Positions 9,543-18,707 of a stretch of DNA of 64,000 nucleotides are shown here, piece by piece. The notes under the pieces were generated by a model, which made no database searches, had not been told where the DNA came from, and saw nothing but the letters and a program-made list of their open reading frames with translations. How positions within the stretch are numbered: the stretch's first letter is position 1; each line of letters starts with the position of its first letter. The position numbers were made by a program, and so were the translations under genes. This stretch comes from Methylobacterium aerolatum. Lineage in GTDB: Bacteria > Pseudomonadota > Alphaproteobacteria > Rhizobiales > Beijerinckiaceae. The stretch is from positions 62,001-126,000 of the forward strand of contig NZ_BPQE01000011.1 of the NCBI RefSeq assembly GCF_022179085.1. Direction: 5' to 3'.

Positions 9543-9977
9543 ATGAGCATTTTCCAGGACGCGATCCTCCGCTTCGGTCGGACGATCATGTCGTATGCCG
9601 GCGACGCGTTGTTCCTCCAGGCGGCCGTCTCGTCGGCGGCCAACGTCATCGTGGCCGATGGCGACGTGGCGGAGGAGGAGGTCGAGGCGGCCATCCTCGG
9701 CATCCGCGCCAACCCGATCCTCGAGAAGTCCTACGATACGCTCCGCGTGGAGCAGGAACTCTACGAGGCGATCAGCCGCGCCAAGACCCGCGCCGGGCGC
9801 ATCGAGAACCTGCGCGCCGCCGCGGCCATCGCCGAACGGCCGATCGAGCAGCGTCAGGACGTCTTCCTGATCGCCGCCGACGTCGCCGACCTGGGCGGTA
9901 TCAGCGACGTCGAGCACACGGCGCTCGATGAGATCGCCAACGCGCTCGAAGTGGATAAATCGGCGCTGCTGCGGTGA
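9543..9977 (+). CDS. TerB-like (tellurite resistance TerB family) protein
   Basis: A 144-residue all-alpha acidic protein. It shows the TerB pattern of metal-binding-like acidic turns: VIVADGDVAEEEVEAAILGIR around residue 35-55, and a second similar turn, DVADLGGISDVEHTALDEIA, near the C-terminus. TerB-family proteins are cytoplasmic and often associated with stress responses and membranes; no ter operon partners are nearby. The ATG at 9543 follows GGGAGAGGGGC. Function in this context is not known. Confidence 0.75.
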   Translation: MSIFQDAILRFGRTIMSYAGDALFLQAAVSSAANVIVADGDVAEEEVEAAILGIRANPILEKSYDTLRVEQELYEAISRAKTRAGRIENLRAAAAIAERPIEQRQDVFLIAADVADLGGISDVEHTALDEIANALEVDKSALLR

Positions 9978-9987
9978 GCGTCCCTCC

Positions 9988-10078
9988 TCTTCGCGAGTAG
10001 GAAGAAGTAATCCAGGACAGTGGGACATCTCCGAACGAAGCGTGTCCCTGAATTGCTTCGCCGCGCTTGCACGACGAT
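9988..10078. repeat. REP-like palindromic element, copy 2 (degenerate)
   Basis: Shares the inner arms AATCCAGG / CCTGAATTGCTTCGC and the core GGGACATCTCCGAACG with copies at 60367 and elsewhere; the outer arms have decayed. Confidence 0.7.
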
Positions 10079-10188
10079 CGCGTTTCTGGCGGAAACAACT
10101 TTAATGGCGGCTGCGGCGACAGAAGTCGAGTGCTTACGAGGGCGGGTGTGGTAGCTCATCTCGGTTGCTCGCAGGGCCGGGAGATCGC

Positions 10189-13100
10189 ATGGGCCTCGTC
10201 CTCTACGCCCTGAAGTTCCGCATCACGACCTACGTGCTGGCGGTGCTCATGATGCTCGGCGGCCTCGGCGCGATCATCGTGACCCCGAAGGACGTGCTGC
10301 CGGTCGTCGACATTCCCGTCGTCGTGGTGGTCTGGACCTATACGGGCCTGTCCACGCCCGAGATGGAGACCCGGGTCACGACCTATGCCGAGTTCGGCAT
10401 CTCCAACAACGTCAACAACATCCGGCGGATGGAATCGACCACCCTTCAGGGGACGGCGGTCCAGAGGATCTATTTCGACCCGAGCGTGAGCATCAACCTC
10501 GCCATCGCGCAGGTCGTCTCCTCCACGAACTCGATCCGCGCCGCCATGCCGCCGGGCATCCAGCCGCCGGTGATCGTGCGCTACTCCGCCTCGTCGGTGC
10601 CGGTGATCCAGCTCGCCCTGTCCTCCGCGCGCCAGAGCCTGAACGAGATCTACGATTACGCGCAGTACCGCATCCGCCAGACGCTGGCGCAGGTGCCGGG
10701 ATCGACCCTGCCCGCGCCCTTCGGCGGAGCGCCGCGTCAGATCATGGTCGATCTCGACCTCAACGCCCTCCAGGCGCTGGGCCTCACGCCGCTCGACGTC
10801 ACCAACGCCATGACGGCGCAGAACCTCACCGTCCCCTCGGGCCTCTCGAAGATCGGCGAGCAGCAATACCCGATCCAGCTCAACGCCACCCCGCCGTCGA
10901 TCGAGGCGCTCAACACCGCGCCGATCAAGGTGGTCGCCGGGCAGCCGGTACTGGTGCGGGACGTGGCCTATGTCCGCGACGGCGGTCCGCCGCAGATCAA
11001 CGTGGTGCGGGCGGACGGCAGCCAGGCCGTGCTGATGCAGGTCATCAAGAACGGCAACGCCTCGACGCTCAACGTGGTCAACAACGTCAAGGCGGCGATG
11101 CCGGTGATCCATGCCGCCGCGCCGGAGGGCATGAACATCAAGCTGCTGTTCGACCAGTCGGTCTTCGTCTCGAACGCCATCGAAGGCGTGTTGCACGAGG
11201 CGGCGATCGCGGCCGCGCTCACCGGCCTCGCGATCCTGCTGTTCCTCGGCTCATGGCGTTCGACGGTCGTCGTCCTGATCTCGATCCCGCTCTGCGTCAT
11301 GACCTCCCTGGCGGTGCTGGCGGCCCTCGGGGAGACCATCAACGTGATGACGCTCGGCGGCCTCGCCCTGGCCGTGGGCATCCTCGTGGACGATGCGACG
11401 GTCGCCATCGAGAACACCTACCGCCTGTTCGAGGAGGGCGAGGAGTTCCGGGAGAGCGTCGTCCACGGCGCGGCGGGCATCGCCAAGCCGGCTTTGATCT
11501 CGACACTCTCGATCTGCGCCGCCTTCACCGCCGTCTTCGCCCTCACCGACACGCCGAAATACCTGTTCACGCCGCAGGCGCTCGCCGTCGTCTTCGCGAT
11601 GCTGACCTCCTACCTGCTGTCGCGGACGCTGGTGCCCCTGCTGATCGACGTGATCGTCGCGCCGGAATACGCGGCCAAGCACGCCAAGGATCGCCACGAG
11701 ACGGCGGCGGCGCCTCGCAAGACGCGGATCGGGCGGGCCTTCGGCGCCGTCACCGCTCCGTTTCTCCGGTTCGCGAAGGCGTTCCACGGGGGCTTCGAGC
11801 GGCGCTTCACCCGGTTCCACCGGAGCTATGTCGGGCTGCTGCACGCCATCCTGCGCCGCCGGGCCGTGACCGCCATGGTCACCGCCGCCGTCCTGGCGCT
11901 CGGCGGCACGCTCTTCGTGTTCACGGGGCAGGATTACTTCCCCGAAATCGAATCGAGCCAGATGACCATGCACCTGCGCGCCCGCGCGGGCCTGCGCATC
12001 GAGACGACGCAACAGGTCTTCGCGCAGGTCGAGGACGTGGTGCGCGAGATCATCCCCGAGGCCGAACTGGAGCAGATCCTCGACAATATCGGCGTGCCGT
12101 CGATCAACTACAACTTCGCCTTCTCGGATGGCTCCTTCGTCTCGTACAACGACGGGCAGATGCTCATCAGCCTGAAGGAAGGCCATGGGTCGGTGGCGGG
12201 CTACAAGAAGCGCCTGCGCGCCGAATTGATGCGGCGCTTCCCCGATCTGATCGTCTACTTCCAGCCGGCCGACATCATCACCCAGATCCTGAACTTCGGC
12301 GTCATCACGCCGATCGACGTGCAGGTCTCAGGGCGCAACAAGGAGAAGGACCTCGAGGTCGCGCAGTCCATCGTCCGCCGCCTGCGCGAGACCAAGGGCC
12401 TCGTGGACGTGCATCTGCAGCAGATCGTCAACGTGCCGCAATTCTACGTGGATGTGGACCGGCGTCTCGCCTCGGAACTCGGGCTCACCGAGCAATCGGT
12501 GGCGCAGAACATGAACATCTCCCTCTCCGGGAGCTATCAGGTCACGCCGAACTTCTGGCCAGACCCGAAGACCGGCATCCCGTACCAGCTCTGGGTGCAG
12601 ACCCCGGAATACCGGAACGCGTCGCTCACCGACCTGCGCAACACGCCGCTCTTCGTGCGCGCCGCGGCCACGCCGGGGGCCGGGCCGGGAGTGCTGACCC
12701 TGCTCTCCAGCGTCGCGGACCTGCGCCGGGTGCCGACGCAGACGGTGATCAACCACGTCAACATCCAGCCGACCTTCGACATCTTCGCCTCGGTGCAGGA
12801 CCGGGATCTCGGCTCCGTCGCCCGGGAGATCGACCGGATCGTGCAGGAGGAGCAGAAGAACCTGCAGGCGCCGGACAAGATCACCGTGCGCGGGCAGATC
12901 GAGAACATGCGCTCGGCCTTCTTCCGCCTCGGCATCGGCCTCGGCATCGCGCTGATCGCCGTCTACCTGCTGATGGCGGTGAACTATCAGAGCTGGGGCG
13001 ACCCGTTCGTGGTCATCGCCGCCCTGCCCATCGCCTTCTGCGGCATCACCACCGGCCTGTTCGTCACCGGCACCACCTTCTCGATTCCCTCGATCTTCGG

Positions 13101-13467
13101 GGCGATCATGTCGGTGGGCATCGCCTCGGCGAACTCGATCCTGCTCGTCACATTCGCCAAGGAGCACCGGGAGGCGACCGGGTGCAGCGCCGCCGAGGCC
13201 GCCATCGCGGCGGGCGAGACCCGGCTGCGGCCGGTGCTGATGACCGCCTCGGCCATGTTCCTGGGGCTCATCCCAATGGCGCTCGGCACGGGGGAGGGCG
13301 GCGAGCAGAACGCGGCGCTGGCCCGCGCCGTGATGGGCGGCATCGCCTTCGCGACGCCCGCGACCCTCCTGCTGGTGCCCTTCCTCTACACGGTGCTCCG
13401 CGCGGGCGAGGGCGCGGGACAAAAGGTCGAGGATTACCTGCGGGATGGGGAAGGGGAGGTGGCTTGA
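10189..13467 (+). CDS. RND-family efflux transporter permease (AcrB/MexB-like)
   Basis: A 1092-residue protein with the RND layout: TM1 near residues 10-28, a large periplasmic loop, a TM2-6 block at about 340-500, a second periplasmic loop, and a final TM bundle at 900-1080. The TM4 proton-relay motif GILVDDATVAIENTYR is present with both Asp residues. A cytoplasmic insert at about 500-560 is rich in basic residues. It should export hydrophobic compounds from the periplasm or inner membrane. No membrane fusion protein or outer-membrane channel is adjacent, so it must use unlinked partners. The start at 10189 gives the usual short N-terminal tail. Confidence 0.93.
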   Translation: MGLVLYALKFRITTYVLAVLMMLGGLGAIIVTPKDVLPVVDIPVVVVVWTYTGLSTPEMETRVTTYAEFGISNNVNNIRRMESTTLQGTAVQRIYFDPSVSINLAIAQVVSSTNSIRAAMPPGIQPPVIVRYSASSVPVIQLALSSARQSLNEIYDYAQYRIRQTLAQVPGSTLPAPFGGAPRQIMVDLDLNALQALGLTPLDVTNAMTAQNLTVPSGLSKIGEQQYPIQLNATPPSIEALNTAPIKVVAGQPVLVRDVAYVRDGGPPQINVVRADGSQAVLMQVIKNGNASTLNVVNNVKAAMPVIHAAAPEGMNIKLLFDQSVFVSNAIEGVLHEAAIAAALTGLAILLFLGSWRSTVVVLISIPLCVMTSLAVLAALGETINVMTLGGLALAVGILVDDATVAIENTYRLFEEGEEFRESVVHGAAGIAKPALISTLSICAAFTAVFALTDTPKYLFTPQALAVVFAMLTSYLLSRTLVPLLIDVIVAPEYAAKHAKDRHETAAAPRKTRIGRAFGAVTAPFLRFAKAFHGGFERRFTRFHRSYVGLLHAILRRRAVTAMVTAAVLALGGTLFVFTGQDYFPEIESSQMTMHLRARAGLRIETTQQVFAQVEDVVREIIPEAELEQILDNIGVPSINYNFAFSDGSFVSYNDGQMLISLKEGHGSVAGYKKRLRAELMRRFPDLIVYFQPADIITQILNFGVITPIDVQVSGRNKEKDLEVAQSIVRRLRETKGLVDVHLQQIVNVPQFYVDVDRRLASELGLTEQSVAQNMNISLSGSYQVTPNFWPDPKTGIPYQLWVQTPEYRNASLTDLRNTPLFVRAAATPGAGPGVLTLLSSVADLRRVPTQTVINHVNIQPTFDIFASVQDRDLGSVAREIDRIVQEEQKNLQAPDKITVRGQIENMRSAFFRLGIGLGIALIAVYLLMAVNYQSWGDPFVVIAALPIAFCGITTGLFVTGTTFSIPSIFGAIMSVGIASANSILLVTFAKEHREATGCSAAEAAIAAGETRLRPVLMTASAMFLGLIPMALGTGEGGEQNAALARAVMGGIAFATPATLLLVPFLYTVLRAGEGAGQKVEDYLRDGEGEVA

Positions 13468-13557
13468 GGGTCCGGCCGAGAAGCCGGGTCCTCTCATCAA
13501 CTCCCTCGTCCCGCGTGTCTCGCCAGAAAGGTCGTCGAGATTGCCGACACCCTCACC

Positions 13558-13647
13558 GTCATTGTGAGGAACGAGGTAATCCGTGGCGGCGGGACGCTCG
13601 CCGAGGTGGCGAGTCCCCAGATGGCCTCGCCTTCGCTTGCCATGACG
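13558..13647. repeat. REP-like palindromic element, copy 3
   Basis: Begins GTCATTGTGAGGAACGAGG and ends CTTCGCTTGCCATGACGG. Inverted ends with several mismatches, in the convergent gap between the RND gene and the chemoreceptor gene. Confidence 0.75.
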
Positions 13648-13728
13648 GTGATGGTCTGACGGCCTGCCGAGACCTTTCGAGTCAAGCGTCCTCAACCGCC
13701 GTCAGGGATCGTGATCGCGGAGTGGGCG

Positions 13729-14946
13729 TCAGGCGGCGGTCTGAACCTTCGCGATCGCGGACTCGAAGGCCTGGAAGGCGGCCGTCGCCTCGTCCCAGCG
13801 CGAGGCCGTGACGTGCCCCATCATCGCCTTGCACTGCGTCCGGGCCTCGGCGAGGGCGGCTTCGATGGCGGCCGGGTAGGCGGGGTCGGAGGGAACCATG
13901 CCCTGATCGACGTCGGCCGGGCGCTGGCCAACCAACACCGCGGCGAGGCGGCGGCGCCACGCAGCGCAGTCGGCAGGCAGGCGGGCGACGCGCATCTCGG
14001 GCAGCTCGCTGCTGTGGCGGGCGAGGAGGGTCTGGCTGAGGGCCTCGATGCGATCGATCCGCGCGATGGCATCGCCGATCTCGGTGCCCGCCTTCCCGGC
14101 GCCGGCGGCGACGCGGCCGACGCTCTCGGCGATCTCGCTCGTCGCCTGGATCTGCTGGTCGAGGAGGGCGGAGGTGGCGCGGGTCTCGGCGGCCACCGTC
14201 GCGACCTTGCCGCTCTCGTTCGCGAGGCGGCTGCTCGCCTGGGTCATGGCGGAGGAGCCGGCCTTCACCGCGTCCCGGCTCTCGGTCACCGCCTCCCGCA
14301 TGGCGGTCATCTCGTCGCGAAGATGCTTGATGCGCTGATGGATCTCGTCGGTGGCGCGGGCCGTCTGCGCTGACAGGGCCTTCACTTCGGCGGCGACCAC
14401 GGCGAAGCCGCGACCGGCGGCTCCGGCGCGGGCGGCCTCGATGGTGGCGTTCAGCGCCAGCAGGTTGGTCTGGCCCGAAATGGCGGCGATGGCGCCGGCC
14501 ATTTCTTCGATGCGGGCGGCGGCCTGCGAGAACCCGTCGAGGCGGCGGCCGATTTCGTCGGTTCCGCCCTCGATGCGGCGCATGCCGTCGGAGGCCCGGT
14601 GGAGATCCTCGGCGCAGGAGCCGATCCCGGTGCTCGCGGCCTCGGCGCTGTCGGCCATGTCAGCCGACCGGGTCGCGATCTCGCGGGTGGTGGCGGCCAG
14701 TTCCTCGGTGGCGGCGGCCATCAGGCGCGCCTGCTCGGCCATGCCGGTGGCGTCGAAGGCCATCCAGCCGAGTGAGGTGCCGGCCTCCGACGCGGCGGCG
14801 GACAGACGGGCGGGGAGGGCGACGGCCTCGCGGTCGATCGGCACGACCACCGGCGCCGCGCTCACGGCGGCTACGGGCGTTTCCACCACGGTCGCCGGAG
14901 ATACCTCCTGGCGAGCAGCTGTCTTTTTTTTGGCGAGCGTGAACAT
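13729..14946 (-). CDS. soluble methyl-accepting chemotaxis protein-like signal transducer
   Basis: A 405-residue protein. Its MCP hairpin tip [20 protein letters not shown] (about 155-175) and [19 protein letters not shown] are strictly conserved, so it should contact CheA/CheW. There is no transmembrane segment and no recognisable N-terminal sensor; the first ~55 residues are a Lys- then Val/Ala-rich linker. After the coiled coil a C-terminal helical domain (about 300-400) contains [12 protein letters not shown] and many Trp/Cys/His residues, loosely like zinc-binding CZB domains but without a clear match. The ATG at 14946 is chosen over an upstream TTG. A run of eight A residues lies in codons 6-8. 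Confidence 0.88.
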   Translation of the reverse strand: MFTLAKKKTAARQEVSPATVVETPVAAVSAAPVVVPIDREAVALPARLSAAASEAGTSLGWMAFDATGMAEQARLMAAATEELAATTREIATRSADMADSAEAASTGIGSCAEDLHRASDGMRRIEGGTDEIGRRLDGFSQAAARIEEMAGAIAAISGQTNLLALNATIEAARAGAAGRGFAVVAAEVKALSAQTARATDEIHQRIKHLRDEMTAMREAVTESRDAVKAGSSAMTQASSRLANESGKVATVAAETRATSALLDQQIQATSEIAESVGRVAAGAGKAGTEIGDAIARIDRIEALSQTLLARHSSELPEMRVARLPADCAAWRRRLAAVLVGQRPADVDQGMVPSDPAYPAAIEAALAEARTQCKAMMGHVTASRWDEATAAFQAFESAIAKVQTAA

Positions 14947-15115
14947 CCGGCTGTCCCGCGACAATGCAATCTGGAAGCCGCACTATCGCAGGTTGTTATT
15001 AAACGAATGGTTCATCTCAAAAGTGAGCATCGCGGTGGGTTTCCCGCGCTGCTCGAATATCGGTCATATCGCGGAAGCCAGAAACACCGGCCCCCGGAGC
15101 GATTTGACAGCGGCC

Positions 15116-18100
15116 CTACTCGCCGGTGAGGGCCGCCTTGGTGCGCGACCACCAGCCCGCCCGCTTCGGACGGTTCGGGTCCGACGGCGGGCTCAGAACT
15201 ACCGCCACCGGCTCGGCCGGGGGCGTGGTGGCCAAGGCCTCGGCGGGGGCACCCTGCGCGGCGGGCGCTTCGGGCGCGGCGTCGGCCCGCTCCGCTGCGG
15301 ACGCCTCGGCGGGAGAGGACGCCTCGGCGACCTGCTCGGCGGTCACGGGGATCTCGGCCTCGGCCACGGCGGGATGCATCGGCGCAGCCTCGACGGCCTC
15401 CAGCACCTCGGCGCTCACCGGCTCCTCGGCGGAGAGGCCGGCCTCGGCCGTGGCGGCCGCTTCCTCGGACCCGGTCTCGCCGTCGCGCGATCCGCCGCGC
15501 TCGGCGCGGCCGCGACCGCCCCGGCGTCCGCGACGGCGGCGCCGGCCCTTCTCGTCCTCGCCCTCGCCGGGGGTGGCATCCGCGATCTCGGCGCCGGCCT
15601 CGGCCTCCGCCTCGACGGTGGCGGGCTCGGCCGCGTCGTCCTCGCCCTCATCCTCATCCGACTCCGCGTCGGATCCGGCCTCGCGGCCCTCCTGCCCGTC
15701 GGAGCGACCGCCACGGCGGCGGCGGCGACGGCGGCGGCGGCGACCGTCGCCCTCCTCGCGGGTGTCGTCGCGGGTGTCGTCGCGGCCCTCGGCGGCGACC
15801 TCACCCTCGGCCTCGTCCACCGTCTCCGCTTCGCCGGTTTCGATCTCGGTGTCGTCGTCCTCGAACTCCATGGCCGGGGAGATCGCGGTCGCGCGCACGC
15901 CGGTGACCGGACCCTCGGCCCGGTAGGCGGGCTCGCCCCGGTCGAGCTGGAAGGCGGAGGTCGGGGGCAGGCGCTCGTCGGCGGCGATGGTCACGGTGAC
16001 GCCGAACCGCATCTCGATCTCGTGCAGGTGCGCCCGCTTCTGGTTGAGGATGTAGAGCGCCACCTCCGTGCGGGTGCGCAGGATAAGGTTGTAGGCCGCC
16101 GACTTGAGCAGCGCCTCCTCGATCGAGCGCAGGATGTGCAGCGCCACGGAGGCGGTCGCCCGCACGAAGCCCGAGCCGCCACAATGCGGGCAGGGGATGG
16201 AGGACGATTCGAGCAGGCCGGTGCGGATGCGCTGGCGGCTCATTTCCATCAGGCCGAAGGGCGAGATCCGCCCGACCTGGATGCGGGCGCGGTCGTTCTT
16301 CAGGCAGTCGTTCAGCTTCTTCTCGACGGCGCGGTTGTTCCGCTTCTCCTCCATGTCGATGAAGTCGATGACGATGAGGCCCGCGAGATCGCGCAGGCGC
16401 AACTGCCGGGCGACCTCCTCGGCGGCCTCCAGATTCGTCTTGAGGGCCGTGTCCTCGATGTCGTGCTCGCGGGTGGCGCGGCCCGAGTTCACGTCGATCG
16501 AGACCAGCGCCTCGGTCGGGTTGATGACGAGGTAGCCGCCCGACTTGAGGGAGACGTGGGTCGAGAACATCGCGTCGAGCTGCGCCTCGACCCCGAAGCG
16601 GGCGAAGACCGGCGTGGTGTCGCGGTAGGGCTTCACGACCTTCACTTGGTCGGGCATCAGCATCCGCATGAAGTCCTTGGCTTCACGGTAGGCGTCGTCG
16701 CCTGCCACGAGGACTTCGTCGAGATCCTTGTTGTAGAGGTCGCGGATCGCCCGCTTGATGAGCGAGCCCTCCTCGTAGACGAGGCTGGGGGCGATCGAGG
16801 ACAGGGTTAACGCCCGGACCGATTCCCACAGGCGCATCAGGTATTCGAAATCGCGGGCGATCTCCGGCTTCGAGCGCGAGGCGCCGGCCGTGCGCAGGAT
16901 GACGCCCATCCCCTCGGGCACGTCCAAGTCGGCCACGACCTCCTTGAGGCGCTTGCGGTCGGCGGCGGACGTGATCTTGCGGGAGATGCCGCCGCCGCGC
17001 CCGGTATTGGGCATCAGCACGGAGTAGCGGCCGGCCAGCGACAGGTAGGTGGTGAGGGCCGCGCCCTTGGTGCCGCGCTCCTCCTTGACCACCTGCACGA
17101 GGATGATCTGGCGGCGCTTGATCACCTCCTGAATCTTGTAGTGCCGGCGCGGGGCGCGGGGCCGATCCGGGATCTCGGCGAGGGCATCGCCGTTGCCGCC
17201 GACCTGGGCGATCTTGGGCTCGGCGTCGGGATCGTCGGAATCCTCCTCGCCCTCGTCGTCTTCGCCCTCGTCGTCTTCGCCCTCGTCCTCGTCGTCCTCG
17301 TCCTCGTCGCCGTCCTCGTCGTCCTCATCCTCCTCGTCGGAATCGGACTCCTCCTCCTCGGCGTCCGAGGCGGACACGGAGTCGGCGGCCTCGGCCGGGG
17401 CGGCCTCGGGCGCGTCCGAGGCGGACACGGAGTCGGCGGCCTCGGCCGGGGCGGCCTCGGGCTCGTCCGCGGCGGTCAGCTCCTCGGCGAGGGCGATCCG
17501 CGCCTCGGCGGGAATCTCGGCGTCGAGTTCGGTCGAGGCGGCGACGGGCTCGCCGGTCGCAGGCTCGGCCTCGGCGGCGGACACGCCTTCGCCCGCGAGT
17601 TCCTCGCGCACGGCTTCCGCGTTGTCGTTCAGGGTGTCGGGCATATCCGCGGCGCGGAACTCCTCACCCGCGACGGGGGCCGCGCCCTCGGCCGGGGCAA
17701 CGGCCGGGTTCTCGCCCGAGAGGGTCTCGGTGGTGTCCTCGGCGCTCACGGTCTCGTCGCGGCGCGAGCGGGCCTCGGCCCGGCGCCCACGGGAGCGGCG
17801 TGGCGAGCGGCGGCGGCGCTCCTCGCGCTCGCGGTACTCCTCGGCCTCGCGGGCCTCCTCCTCCAGAAGGGCCTGCCGGTCGGCCAGCGGGATCTGGTAA
17901 TAGTCGGGGTGGATCTCGTTGAAGGCGAGGAAGCCGTGGCGGTTGCCGCCGTATTCCACGAACGCGGCCTGGAGCGACGGCTCCACGCGCGTGACCTTGG
18001 CGAGATAGATGTTGCCGCGCAGCTGTCGCCGGCTGGCGGATTCGAAGTCGAACTCCTCGACCTTAGAACCTTGGACCGTGACGACCCGGGTCTCCTCCGG

Positions 18101-18133
18101 GTGCATCGCGTCGATGAGCATCTTGTTGGCCAT
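15116..18133 (-). CDS. rne: ribonuclease E (Rne/Rng family)
   Basis: A 1005-residue endoribonuclease that starts mRNA decay and rRNA/tRNA maturation and scaffolds the degradosome. The S1 domain starts near residue 37 but is interrupted by a long insertion (about 90-330), first Arg/Ala-rich, then extremely acidic. The catalytic Asp residues are D547 (VSIDVNSG) and D590 (LIVIDFIDM), and the Zn-link is C648/C651 (CPHCGGSG). The C-terminal 280 residues are Arg/Glu-rich disordered scaffold. A 51-bp tandem duplication encodes part of the acidic insert. Split S1 domains are known in alphaproteobacterial RNase E. The start is fixed by the conserved MANKMLIDA. Confidence 0.97.
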   Translation of the reverse strand: MANKMLIDAMHPEETRVVTVQGSKVEEFDFESASRRQLRGNIYLAKVTRVEPSLQAAFVEYGGNRHGFLAFNEIHPDYYQIPLADRQALLEEEAREAEEYREREERRRRSPRRSRGRRAEARSRRDETVSAEDTTETLSGENPAVAPAEGAAPVAGEEFRAADMPDTLNDNAEAVREELAGEGVSAAEAEPATGEPVAASTELDAEIPAEARIALAEELTAADEPEAAPAEAADSVSASDAPEAAPAEAADSVSASDAEEEESDSDEEDEDDEDGDEDEDDEDEGEDDEGEDDEGEEDSDDPDAEPKIAQVGGNGDALAEIPDRPRAPRRHYKIQEVIKRRQIILVQVVKEERGTKGAALTTYLSLAGRYSVLMPNTGRGGGISRKITSAADRKRLKEVVADLDVPEGMGVILRTAGASRSKPEIARDFEYLMRLWESVRALTLSSIAPSLVYEEGSLIKRAIRDLYNKDLDEVLVAGDDAYREAKDFMRMLMPDQVKVVKPYRDTTPVFARFGVEAQLDAMFSTHVSLKSGGYLVINPTEALVSIDVNSGRATREHDIEDTALKTNLEAAEEVARQLRLRDLAGLIVIDFIDMEEKRNNRAVEKKLNDCLKNDRARIQVGRISPFGLMEMSRQRIRTGLLESSSIPCPHCGGSGFVRATASVALHILRSIEEALLKSAAYNLILRTRTEVALYILNQKRAHLHEIEMRFGVTVTIAADERLPPTSAFQLDRGEPAYRAEGPVTGVRATAISPAMEFEDDDTEIETGEAETVDEAEGEVAAEGRDDTRDDTREEGDGRRRRRRRRRRGGRSDGQEGREAGSDAESDEDEGEDDAAEPATVEAEAEAGAEIADATPGEGEDEKGRRRRRGRRGGRGRAERGGSRDGETGSEEAAATAEAGLSAEEPVSAEVLEAVEAAPMHPAVAEAEIPVTAEQVAEASSPAEASAAERADAAPEAPAAQGAPAEALATTPPAEPVAVVLSPPSDPNRPKRAGWWSRTKAALTGE
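17361..17462. repeat. 51-bp direct tandem duplication within rne
   Basis: Two adjacent, nearly identical 51-bp units (17361-17411 and 17412-17462) encode a doubled 17-residue block containing EAAPAEAADSVSASDA in the acidic insertion of RNase E. The multiple of three keeps the frame. Confidence 0.85.
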
Positions 18134-18707
18134 GACGAACTCTCGGCATGGCGGCCGACGTCTCGCTCCGTGCCCGGAGCCCCGGCGGCGCCTTGCCCGG
18201 CGGCGATTCAGCCGGGCGCGGGGCCGGCCTCGTTGCCGAGGCCACGGGGAAGGGGGATGGGATTGTGCCGTCAACCGCCTGATGGCGCCCTGGGCGCCTG
18301 GGGTTGAAAATGGCCGGGCGGATGGCGAGGACGGCGCGGGGCGCCGTGCGTGCGAGCGGGGCACGAGCAGCGGCAAGCGGTGCTGTGCGTCCCTCCATCT
18401 TCTCCCGACCTCGCGAAAGCATCTCGACCGGTCTTAAGGGCCGGCCGTGAATTCCAAAGTGCGGCGAACTCCGCCGCGACGTCCGACACCTGTCCGGTCG
18501 GTCAAATGGTCCGCCGTCGCCTGCGCGGGTGAAATACCCGCTGCAACGCCGCGTCCGCCTTCTATAGAATTCGGCCGCGTCCGCGAGTCGCAGTTGCGAC
18601 CGGCGTGACCGGAAAGGGGTCGATACCATTACTGACCGTGGCCGCGGTTTGGCAAGGGGCGCCCGCACGAATGCGCCGTCCCCTCGCAAGAATGGGTCAC
18701 GCGATTG
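18134..18707 (-). promoter_or_regulatory. long upstream region of rne, probable 5' leader
   Basis: These 574 bp lie upstream of rne and downstream of the convergently oriented end of glcF's unit; I see no supported gene. By analogy with other bacteria, where RNase E autoregulates through a long 5' untranslated leader, this may be the rne leader. A TATAGA hexamer (complement at 18561-18566) could be a -10 element. No consensus -35 was found at the right distance, so this is inference. Confidence 0.35.

Noticed and set aside
14351-16810. Plus-strand frame of 819 codons over the rne region
   Set aside because: Antisense to the RNase E and chemoreceptor genes; composition mirrors the opposite codons. 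Typical high-GC shadow.
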